From assembly GCA_023442845.1 (NCBI GenBank), contig JAEZXC010000049.1:1-27449 (forward strand): a stretch of DNA of 27,449 nt, read 5' to 3'. Source of the stretch: Actinomycetes bacterium (GTDB taxonomy: Bacteria > Actinomycetota > Actinomycetes > Actinomycetales > Demequinaceae). Positions 1 through 6,878 of the stretch are shown here, piece after piece; position 1 is the stretch's first letter; the number at the start of each line of letters is the position of its first letter. The translations under genes and the position numbers were made by a program. A model generated the notes under the pieces. That model ran no database searches and was not told where the DNA came from. It was given only the letters and a program-made list of their open reading frames with translations.

Positions 1-26
1 GGGCCGCACCATTCATGGTGCGGCCC
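1..26. terminator. Strong hairpin, probable (bidirectional) terminator
   Basis: Positions 1-12 and 15-26 are perfect 12-bp inverted arms with a 2-nt centre. On the plus strand the hairpin is followed at 27-40 by a T-rich stretch with interrupted T runs, which suits termination of a gene entering from the left, outside the window. Read on the minus strand it lies about 25 nt past the UPF0182 stop codon, so it may also end that transcript. The sequence beyond position 1 is not visible, so a minus-strand T tract cannot be checked. Confidence 0.75.
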
Positions 27-50
27 CGCTTGTTTGTTTTCGGTGACGCG

Positions 51-2984
51 CTACGCCTGCATCGCCTCTTCAAGGCGAGTCTCCGCCTCAACCGCACGCT
101 CAAGCGCGGACTGGAGCCGCTCTTGAGCCTCGCCGTACGCAGCGAAGTCGTTGTTGCGAAGCGCCTCCTGACCGTCCTTGAACGCGGTGTTCGCATCCTC
201 GAGCGCTGCCTTGAGGTCATCCCGCGCATCGCCAACCTCCGGACTATCCGGCACATCGGGCGTGTCGGGAGTCTCGGGCTCGTCAGGAGTATCCGGCGTG
301 TCCGGCACATCAGGGGTGTCAGGCACCTCGGGCGCAGCGCCGTCACCAAACACCTGATCAAGGGCTTCCGGCAAGGTGTCAGCGAAGCCCACTTCGTCGC
401 CGAAGGACACGAACACCTTCTGGAGCAACGGGAACTGTGTACCGGTCGACGACTTCACATAGACCGGCTGCACGTAGAGCAACCCGCCGCCAACTGGCAG
501 CGTGAGCAAGTTGCCGTTATTCACCACGGTCTCGCCCTGACGCAGCAGGTTAAGCACGCGCTGCGCTTCAGGGTCCGTGTTGAATTGGTTCTGCACCTGA
601 CCGGGACCGGACACCGTCGTGTCACGGGGCAGTTCGAGAAGGCGGAACGTGCCATAGTCGGGGTGCTTTTCCCCTGCCTTGTTTCCCGTCTCGGAGTTCA
701 CGGCAAGGAATCCCGTGAGGATCTGTCGCTCCGACGTTCCACTCGGGATGAACGTGCTCGTGATGGAGAACGAGGGCTCATCCTGGCCCGGCATCTGCAG
801 GGTGAGGTAGTAGGGCGGCTGCTCTTGCGTCTGGTTTGTCGGGTCAGAGGGCGTGCGCCAGAAGTCCTGACCTGAGTAGAACTCCGAGGCGTCCTCAACG
901 TGATAGCGCGTGAGCTGGTAACGCTGAATCGAGAACAAGTCCTCCGGATAGCGCATGTGGCTCATCAGGTCCGCCGACATCTCCGTGTATGGGAGGACAG
1001 TGTTCGGGTAGACCTTCTGCCATGTCTGCAAGATCGGGTCGTCCGGCTCCCACGCGTAGAGCGTCACGGACCCGTCATACGCATTGACGACAGCCTTGAC
1101 GGAGTTGCGTACGTAGTTGAGGACGACCGGATTGAGAGGGTCCGCGTCGGCGAACAGCGTCGACGACGTAAAGGAGGCCGAGTATGGGAAGTCCTGGGTG
1201 GTCGTGTAGCCATCGACGATCCACACCACTTGCTCATCAACGACGGCCGGGTACGACGTGCCATCGAGCTCGAGGTACGGAGCCACCTTCTTGACTCGCT
1301 CAATCGGGTCACGGTCGTACAGAATCTGCGACTCGGAGGTGACGCGGTCGGAGAACAGAATCTGCTGCTCGCCGAACTTGAGGGCGAACATGATCTTCGA
1401 GAACATGCTGCCAATCTGCGGGCCACCGTCTCCCTTGTAGGTCGTGTTGACCTGCCCCCCGGCGGCGTCGTCCGGATAGTCAAGTTCCCACGGCGTCGTA
1501 CCCTCGGGAGCGCCAACAATCGAATAGCCGGGCAAGGATGGGCCGAAGTAAATGCGCGGCTCGTACTCACCCAGTTCTCCCGTTGACGGGATCCCCTGCT
1601 GGTAGAACAGCGGGCGTCCGTCCGCAGCCACCCGGTTGCCATACGCCGCGACAACACCAAAGCCGTGGGTGTAGACCGTGTGGTCGTTCACCCATGACCG
1701 GTTTTCTTGGCTGAGGCCGGCAAGGTTGAGCTGGCGCACCGCAATCACGGTGTCGCGGATCTCGTCTCCCACGCGGTAACGGTCGACGGTGAGGCGACTC
1801 GGGAACGAGTAGTACTGCTTGTTCTGCTGCAACTGCTGGAACGTTGGCGACACGATGTTCGGGTCAAGAAGGCGGATCTGTGCCGTCGTGTCGGCATCAG
1901 CGCGCAATGCGTCGCGGTCTGCCTCCGTCTTCGCTGCGTATTGCAGCACCTCCACCTTGTCGATTCCGTAGGCATATCGCGTCGCGTCAATGTCGCGTTG
2001 GATGTACGGCGCCTCGTACTCCTGCGCGTTCGGGTCAACTTGGAAGTTCTGAACAATTGCCGGGTATACGCCGCCAATGACGAGCGCTGAAAGGGCCATG
2101 AGGCCGACGCCGGTGGCAGGGATGCGCCAGTCGCCCCGCCAAATGACGAGGAGGAACAGCAGACCAACAACGACAGCGATTCCAGCAAGGATCGACCGTG
2201 CGGGGAGGATCGCGTTGACGTCGGTGTAGGAAGCTCCCGAGAAGCGGTCCCCGTCGTTGAGCACAAGCCCAAAGCGGTCAAGGACGTAGTTCGCCGCAAT
2301 ACCAAGCATCACGAGGAAGCCAAGCACCGCAAGCTGGACGCGCGCGCCACGCGAGGCGACAAAGCGTCGGCCGCCGCCAGAGATACCCCCATAGAGAAGC
2401 TGGACGAAGGCCGCCAGAACCGCGCACAACACGGTGATCGACAAGAAGAAGCCGACGCCGGCGCGGAGGATCGGCAGCGTGAAGACGTAGAACGACGCGT
2501 CGAGGCCGAACTGGGGGTCCTCATATCCGAAAGACGTGCGGTTCAAGAACGCGAGAACCTTCTCCCAGCGCGTCGACATGACGCCACCGGCAATGAGGCC
2601 AACAACGATCGGCAGGACGACAATGACGACCCGCTCAATAGGCCGAATCTGCTCGCGGTATTGGTCGAGCGGCGTTGAACGACTGGACGTGAGCGCCGGT
2701 CGCACCGATTTGGCCCACCGCAATGACGCCCACACGGCGACGCCCGCAATGACAGCAAAGATGGCGAAGAGCACAATGCGCGTCACCCACTGAGTGCGCC
2801 ACACCTCGAAGTAACCGAGCTGGCGGTACCACTGGACCTCGGTCCAGATGTTCGCCAAGAACACCGTTGCCACGATGAATCCGACAACGACACCAACCGC
2901 GATGGCGAAGGGAGAGCGGCGGGTTGGCGGCGTGACGGGCCTGGGCCGCGGGGAACGTGCGGGACGGTCGTCGTCAAAACTCAC
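51..2984 (-). CDS. UPF0182 family 7-TM membrane protein
   Basis: This is a 977-aa protein of the UPF0182 (PF03699) family, found widely in actinobacteria (Rv3193c-like) with no established biochemical function. About seven hydrophobic segments lie in the first 310 residues (roughly 24-48, 68-88, 116-138, 170-200, 215-235, 260-283, 288-310). A large soluble, probably extracytoplasmic, domain follows. The C-terminus has a Pro-Asp-rich spacer (DNA about 237-331) and then a charged helical tail ending EEAMQA. The start is GTG at 2984. A GAAGGAG ribosome site lies inside the last codons of the upstream PDZ/Lon gene, whose stop is 6 nt away, so the two are almost certainly translationally coupled. 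Length and layout are normal for the family. Confidence 0.93.
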   Translation of the reverse strand: MSFDDDRPARSPRPRPVTPPTRRSPFAIAVGVVVGFIVATVFLANIWTEVQWYRQLGYFEVWRTQWVTRIVLFAIFAVIAGVAVWASLRWAKSVRPALTSSRSTPLDQYREQIRPIERVVIVVLPIVVGLIAGGVMSTRWEKVLAFLNRTSFGYEDPQFGLDASFYVFTLPILRAGVGFFLSITVLCAVLAAFVQLLYGGISGGGRRFVASRGARVQLAVLGFLVMLGIAANYVLDRFGLVLNDGDRFSGASYTDVNAILPARSILAGIAVVVGLLFLLVIWRGDWRIPATGVGLMALSALVIGGVYPAIVQNFQVDPNAQEYEAPYIQRDIDATRYAYGIDKVEVLQYAAKTEADRDALRADADTTAQIRLLDPNIVSPTFQQLQQNKQYYSFPSRLTVDRYRVGDEIRDTVIAVRQLNLAGLSQENRSWVNDHTVYTHGFGVVAAYGNRVAADGRPLFYQQGIPSTGELGEYEPRIYFGPSLPGYSIVGAPEGTTPWELDYPDDAAGGQVNTTYKGDGGPQIGSMFSKIMFALKFGEQQILFSDRVTSESQILYDRDPIERVKKVAPYLELDGTSYPAVVDEQVVWIVDGYTTTQDFPYSASFTSSTLFADADPLNPVVLNYVRNSVKAVVNAYDGSVTLYAWEPDDPILQTWQKVYPNTVLPYTEMSADLMSHMRYPEDLFSIQRYQLTRYHVEDASEFYSGQDFWRTPSDPTNQTQEQPPYYLTLQMPGQDEPSFSITSTFIPSGTSERQILTGFLAVNSETGNKAGEKHPDYGTFRLLELPRDTTVSGPGQVQNQFNTDPEAQRVLNLLRQGETVVNNGNLLTLPVGGGLLYVQPVYVKSSTGTQFPLLQKVFVSFGDEVGFADTLPEALDQVFGDGAAPEVPDTPDVPDTPDTPDEPETPDTPDVPDSPEVGDARDDLKAALEDANTAFKDGQEALRNNDFAAYGEAQERLQSALERAVEAETRLEEAMQA
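237..331 (-). repeat. Pro-Asp-rich (PDTPD/PDVPD) low-complexity coding tract
   Basis: Short degenerate repeats encode alternating PDTPD, PDVPD and PETPD units near the C-terminus of the UPF0182 protein. They join the folded soluble domain to a helical tail rich in Ala, Glu and Gln. The tract looks like an acidic, extended linker. Its near-identical 9-12-nt units make it prone to length variation between strains. Confidence 0.7.
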
Positions 2985-2990
2985 GGGCTC

Positions 2991-4124
2991 TTACTCCTTC
3001 TCGACCGCTGCTGCACAGGTGAGCAGATCAGCAGTGTCATCTTGTCCGATCGCAGTGATGGCCGCATAGGCATCGACCAGGGTGTCTACGGCATAAACGT
3101 CGAGACCGGGGGGAACGTGCCCCACGACGTCCTTGCAGTTCTCGATGGGTGCGAGGAACGCAGTCGCTCCAGCCGCCGCCGCACCGTGCATTTTGTGTTC
3201 GATGCCCCCAATGGGCGACACCTGGCCATCAATGTCGATCGCGCCGGTGCCGGCCACATGGGCGCCGTTCAACTCATCGATCGGCGTCAGCTTATCCATG
3301 ATCGCGAGGGCGAACATCAGCCCTGCGCTCGGCCCTGACACCTCAGCGATTCCGACGCTGACAGTGATCGGCAGGTCGAAGGTCGGCAGCACAAAAATGC
3401 CCATCCGCGCCGTTTCGGGATCGTCGTCGTACGCGATGAGCGGAAACGTCACATCAAGTTCTTGAGTGCCGCGCATCACGGTGAAGGTCGCCTCATCCCC
3501 GGGCCGACGCCTCTCAAGCTGAGAGGTGAGGTCGTTGTAGGAACGGAACTCCTCGCCGTCGATGGCGAGGAGAATGTCGCCATCCTCAAGGACGCCGAGC
3601 GCACCTGACTCGTCCGTAATTCCGTCGACCGTCAACGTCGTGGGGACAACTTCACCGAGGGCCTCGATTGCCGCCACGGTCGCCGACTCTTGAGAGATCA
3701 CCCACATCTCTTGGCTTTCCTCGGCTTCGCGCTGTTGCTCCTCAGGCGTGCCAAAAATGTCCTCTTCGGGACGGACGGTGCGGTGCTCCGAGAAGAACGC
3801 ACCGATGACCTGGCCCAACGTGAAGGTGCGAGAACCGCCGCGGCTGAACGACACCGTCGTCAGCCGCAACTCCCCTGTCGAGTCATACGTGGGCAACCCC
3901 TCAATGCTGATGACGGAAGTGCCGTCGTACGCAGCGAGGGTGTCGTACGTCGGGCCTGCCTGCGCGATCGCAAATGGCGCAGGCGCCACGGTGAGAATGC
4001 TGATCATCAACGACGACACAAGGCCGGTTGCCGCCATGACGCCCGCTTTGCGCGTGGGAGGTCGCTCGGACAGCGGCACATCGAAGCCGGGAGGGGGATA
4101 CGTCACGTCACCATCATTGCCCAT
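2991..4124 (-). CDS. PDZ domain-containing Lon-like membrane serine protease (YlbL/Rv3194c type)
   Basis: This 377-aa protein starts with a short cytoplasmic segment and one membrane helix (about residues 27-55). A PDZ domain (about 155-230) and a C-terminal Lon-type protease domain follow. The Ser-Lys dyad is visible: Ser266 in GPSAG and Lys311 in the GGIEHKMHG segment, 45 residues apart, close to the Lon spacing. No AAA+ module is present, which is normal for this family; it is thought to cleave membrane or extracytoplasmic substrates. I chose ATG 4124 because the hydrophilic N-terminus MGNDGDV fits the family and a GGGGGTG stretch precedes it. An in-frame ATG at 4184 would overlap the ribosome site of the divergent gene. 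It is the first gene of a two-gene operon with UPF0182. Confidence 0.9.
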   Translation of the reverse strand: MGNDGDVTYPPPGFDVPLSERPPTRKAGVMAATGLVSSLMISILTVAPAPFAIAQAGPTYDTLAAYDGTSVISIEGLPTYDSTGELRLTTVSFSRGGSRTFTLGQVIGAFFSEHRTVRPEEDIFGTPEEQQREAEESQEMWVISQESATVAAIEALGEVVPTTLTVDGITDESGALGVLEDGDILLAIDGEEFRSYNDLTSQLERRRPGDEATFTVMRGTQELDVTFPLIAYDDDPETARMGIFVLPTFDLPITVSVGIAEVSGPSAGLMFALAIMDKLTPIDELNGAHVAGTGAIDIDGQVSPIGGIEHKMHGAAAAGATAFLAPIENCKDVVGHVPPGLDVYAVDTLVDAYAAITAIGQDDTADLLTCAAAVEKE

Positions 4125-4159
4125 AGCGAACGGCACCCCCAATTGCGACCGCCGTTCGT

Positions 4160-4193
4160 TACCGTTGAGACACAGCGCGCGCATACAAAGGAG
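4160..4193 (+). promoter_or_regulatory. Promoter and RBS for the zincin_2 gene
   Basis: A TANNNT-type -10 box (TACCGT, 4160-4165) lies about 33 nt before the start codon. AAAGGAG at 4187-4193 is a strong Shine-Dalgarno sequence, 5 nt before ATG 4199. No convincing -35 hexamer is visible, which is common in actinobacteria. The 74-nt gap must also hold the promoter of the divergent PDZ/Lon gene. Confidence 0.5.
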
Positions 4194-4198
4194 ACGAC

Positions 4199-5572
4199 AT
4201 GGCGGACGCCGAAGAGCAGTGGAAGAAGCTGCTCCGAGAACTGTTCGGCGCCGACGCGGATGAGGCGCTCGAAGAAATGAAGCGCATGGGGATGGACCCC
4301 GCGATGTTGGCCCAAGCGTCGGGCATGGCGGACTCGCCGGCGATGCTCGACCACGTGATGAGCCAGATTCGCGCGCTGATGTCGCAATCGGCAGGCGAAG
4401 ACGTCAACTGGACTCTCGCACATGATGTGGCACGTGGCGTCGCGGCACAAGGTGGCGATCCAACCGTGAGCGCCGCCCAAGCGCGCGAGTACCGCGCGGC
4501 GGTGTCGGAAGCGGAGTTGTGGCTCGACGCCGTCACCGATTTCGACCCTGCTCGAGCTCAGCCTGCGGTGTGGAGCCGCGCGGAGTGGGTTGAGGCGACG
4601 CTGCCAATGTGGCGCTTTCTCGCGGGTCCGGTCGCATCGTCAGTGTCGCAGGCTCTCGGCGGTGTCCTGCGGACCGAAGCAGGTCTTGGCGACGCGGAGG
4701 GAGCCCGCGGCCTCATCGATTCGGTGAGCCCCACGGTGTGTGGGATGCACATGGGCCAGGCGGCAGGCGCGATGGCTCGTGAAGCGTTTGGCGCGACCGA
4801 TCTTGGCGTCCCACTCATCGATGAGCCTCGCGTCGCGTTGGTGCCCCGTGCCGTCGAAGCGTTCGCTGAAGGCCTCGATGTCAACCTCGCCGACGTCCGG
4901 CTCTACTTGGCACTTCGGGAGGCCGCTCACGTCCGGCTGTTCCAGGCGGCCGCTTGGCTACCAGGGCATTTGCGCGGGCTTGTCGAGCGCTACGCGCAAG
5001 GCGTCAGCGTCGATATTGACGCACTGGACTCGGCTGTGCACGACGCCGGGATGGGTGACCCAAGTGCGCTACAGCAAGCGTTGACAACGGGCATCTTCTC
5101 CCCCAACCATTCCGACGCGCAGCGAGAGACTCTCACATCACTCGAGACCTGGCTTGCCCTCATTGAAGGCTGGGTGGATGAGGTCACCTCCCGTGCCGCG
5201 ATGCCGCATATGGCCTCGCTCGGCCAACTGCGAGAGATGATGCGCCGCCGCAGAGCCGCAGGTGGACCGGCTGAAGACACGTTTGAAACCCTGCTCGGTC
5301 TCACACTGCGTCCGCGCCAATCCCGCGACGCTTCTCAGCTGTGGCATGCGCTGACGAACCGCATTGGGGCGGAAGGTCGCGACGCCCTGTGGAGCCACCC
5401 CGATCTCTTACCGGACACCGAGGCCGTGGGCCGTTGGGAGGCGTGGGTTGAGAGCGCGGCGGCACCCCACCAGGTGGACGAGATGGACAAAGAGATCGAA
5501 GCGCTGCTGAGCGGCACGTGGGAGCAATCACACCCTCCAGAGGACGAATCAGACACAAAGGGCGGTTCTTAG
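4199..5572 (+). CDS. Zinc-dependent metalloprotease-like protein (zincin_2, PF10103; Rv3195 type)
   Basis: This is a 457-aa soluble protein of the actinobacterial zincin_2 family, predicted to be a hydrolase of unknown substrate. The diagnostic segment is at about residues 236-270, where REAAHVRLF is followed by a WLPGHL stretch and a YAQGV-D motif. In this family a shortened E-x-x-H signature (here Glu241 and His244) replaces the usual HExxH. The N-terminal 65 residues are acidic and Met-rich. The C-terminus carries charged, probably disordered residues. The start is set by AAAGGAG 5 nt upstream. It is divergent from the PDZ/Lon protease, the usual context for this family. No enzymatic activity can be proved from sequence. 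Confidence 0.85.
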   Translation: MADAEEQWKKLLRELFGADADEALEEMKRMGMDPAMLAQASGMADSPAMLDHVMSQIRALMSQSAGEDVNWTLAHDVARGVAAQGGDPTVSAAQAREYRAAVSEAELWLDAVTDFDPARAQPAVWSRAEWVEATLPMWRFLAGPVASSVSQALGGVLRTEAGLGDAEGARGLIDSVSPTVCGMHMGQAAGAMAREAFGATDLGVPLIDEPRVALVPRAVEAFAEGLDVNLADVRLYLALREAAHVRLFQAAAWLPGHLRGLVERYAQGVSVDIDALDSAVHDAGMGDPSALQQALTTGIFSPNHSDAQRETLTSLETWLALIEGWVDEVTSRAAMPHMASLGQLREMMRRRRAAGGPAEDTFETLLGLTLRPRQSRDASQLWHALTNRIGAEGRDALWSHPDLLPDTEAVGRWEAWVESAAAPHQVDEMDKEIEALLSGTWEQSHPPEDESDTKGGS

Positions 5573-5595
5573 GAGGTATTGTCGGCTACCGCGTC

Positions 5596-5663
5596 TACGC
5601 TTGACGCAATGGATCCCCGACGGGGGACTCTTGCGGCGCAAGCCGCTCAATGGCAAGAAGGAG
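5596..5663 (+). promoter_or_regulatory. Candidate promoter and RBS for the small zinc-ribbon gene
   Basis: TACGCT at 5596-5601 matches TANNNT, the same hexamer seen upstream of the PHP and gluconokinase genes. It predicts transcription starting near 5608 and a leader of about 64 nt. AAGGAG at 5658-5663 is 8 nt before ATG 5672 and decides that start. Confidence 0.4.
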
Positions 5664-5671
5664 AAATGCTC

Positions 5672-5830
5672 ATGGCCGATAAGTACCAGGGCGAGTTTTA
5701 CTGCGTGAAGTGCAAGGCCAAGCGTGAGACCGAGGGCGACATCGTCGTTTCCGAGAACGGTCGCCGCATGGCAAAGGCCACGTGCCCCGAATGCGGTACC
5801 AAGCTGAACCGCATCCTCGGTAAGGCATAA
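5672..5830 (+). CDS. DUF5679 family small zinc-ribbon protein
   Basis: This 52-aa basic protein has two CxxC knuckles, Cys11/Cys14 and Cys38/Cys41, and ends in a Lys/Arg-rich tail. It matches the DUF5679 family, whose function is unknown. The pattern is a rubredoxin- or ribosomal-protein-like zinc ribbon, so nucleic-acid binding is a reasonable guess but not shown. Start ATG 5672 is chosen because AAGGAG sits 8 nt upstream and the family begins at MADKYQG-like sequences. The frame stays open back to TTG 5579, which would give 83 aa. A strong terminator follows directly, so the gene is probably monocistronic. Confidence 0.85.
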   Translation: MADKYQGEFYCVKCKAKRETEGDIVVSENGRRMAKATCPECGTKLNRILGKA

Positions 5831-5845
5831 CCGCTTCAAGACGTC

Positions 5846-5875
5846 AAGGCCGGGCGCCGTTTGGTGCCCGGCCTT
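5846..5875 (+). terminator. Intrinsic terminator after the zinc-ribbon gene
   Basis: A 13-bp GC-rich stem (5846-5858 with 5863-5875, one G-T pair) closes on a 4-nt GTTT loop, 15 nt past the stop codon. There is no long T run after it, as is usual in high-GC actinobacteria. Confidence 0.85.
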
Positions 5876-5930
5876 AGTCGTCCCTGTGGACAATCGACGC
5901 CAGCGTCACAGCAGGTGGCACCCTGGCTCT

Positions 5931-6866
5931 ATGAGGATGCGACGGGGCACGCGGGTACTCGACCGGGGCGATGGAACGCTTCAGGTTGGGCTCCGGCCCG
6001 GGCTCATCTTGACGGGACTCACCGCTACGCAGCGCCACTTCGTCGAACGCCTTGAGACGGCCGCGAGCGTGACAACGCGCCAGCAAGAGCGTCACCGCGA
6101 TCTTGTCAACGCCCTTGCCGAGGCGGACCTCCTCGAACCCCCCACTCCCGCGCCTCGCACGCTCGGCATCACCGACGCGGGCCCCATCGGAGTCGCCATC
6201 GGGCTCGGCGCGGCCCGAGACGGATGGACGGTTCGATTCGTCGATGGTGGCGGTATCGAGCACGCACCGCCGGGCACCTACAGCACGGGCGTCATGGCGT
6301 CGGCCCGGCAAGGAGCCGCCTGCGCCACCGTGCGTTCTCTTGCGCCAATGGCACGCGTGTGCGCGGGAGAAGGTCCCGCTGACGCATGGGTGATCGTCTC
6401 GCACGGCGCACCTGGGCTTGACACCGCCGTTGCCCTTATGGCGCGCGACATCGCCCACCTTTTTGTGTCAGTCGATGAGCGGGGCGCCCGTGTGGGGCCA
6501 TTCGTCGAACCTGGCGACGCTGCGTGCGGTTGGTGCGATGGCTTGGCGCGGGCGGACGCAGACAAAGCCTGGCCACGGCTTGCACTTCAATTGAGTGCAC
6601 CTGACCCATCGGCGCCCCGCGCATCCGCAGACGTGGTCGCAGGCGCCACGGCACTCGTCCTTGGCGCGTGCGGAGCGTGGCGCCGCGGCGACGCTCCGTT
6701 GTGGCACAACACGGCGTGGTTACTGACAGCGGGCCGCCCTGTGGTGCAACAGAACGTGCGCCCACATCCGCACTGTGGGTGCGGAGCGGCAGGGGATGTC
6801 GGCGATGACCTCGCTGCACGACGCGCCCAGATGCGGTCACACGTGCCGACGCTGCACGACGACTAG
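5931..6866 (+). CDS. ThiF/E1-like protein, degenerate nucleotide-binding motif (Rv3196-type position)
   Basis: This is about 311 aa. The N-terminal third resembles the start of actinobacterial ThiF-like or leader-peptide-binding proteins. A central Rossmann-like segment reads TDAGPIG where an E1 enzyme has GxGxxG, and then VRFVDGGGIE. CGWC (Cys199/Cys202) and a C-terminal PHPHCGCG (Cys282/Cys284) could bind one zinc ion, as in E1-type enzymes. The first glycine of the loop is replaced by Asp, so adenylation activity is doubtful. The start is uncertain: ATG 5931 (MRMRRGTRVL) fits homologues, but GTG 5886 and ATG 5937 are possible and no clear ribosome site decides. It lies alone between a terminator and convergent uvrD2. 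Confidence 0.65.
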   Translation: MRMRRGTRVLDRGDGTLQVGLRPGLILTGLTATQRHFVERLETAASVTTRQQERHRDLVNALAEADLLEPPTPAPRTLGITDAGPIGVAIGLGAARDGWTVRFVDGGGIEHAPPGTYSTGVMASARQGAACATVRSLAPMARVCAGEGPADAWVIVSHGAPGLDTAVALMARDIAHLFVSVDERGARVGPFVEPGDAACGWCDGLARADADKAWPRLALQLSAPDPSAPRASADVVAGATALVLGACGAWRRGDAPLWHNTAWLLTAGRPVVQQNVRPHPHCGCGAAGDVGDDLAARRAQMRSHVPTLHDD

Positions 6867-6878
6867 CACTAGTTGTCG
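6857..6878. terminator. Inverted repeat over two convergent stop codons
   Basis: Arms 6857-6866 and 6869-6878 pair over 10 positions (one G-T) around a 2-nt centre. The left arm ends with the ThiF-like stop TAG, and the right arm begins with the uvrD2 stop. It is a short hairpin that could act on both transcripts, or a coincidence of two facing TAG codons plus a few extra pairs. Confidence 0.4.

Noticed and set aside
15..875. Plus-strand open frame (286 aa) opposite the UPF0182 C-terminus
   Set aside because: It is very rich in Arg and Leu, mirrors the Pro-Asp repeat on the other strand, and overlaps the hairpin at 1-26.
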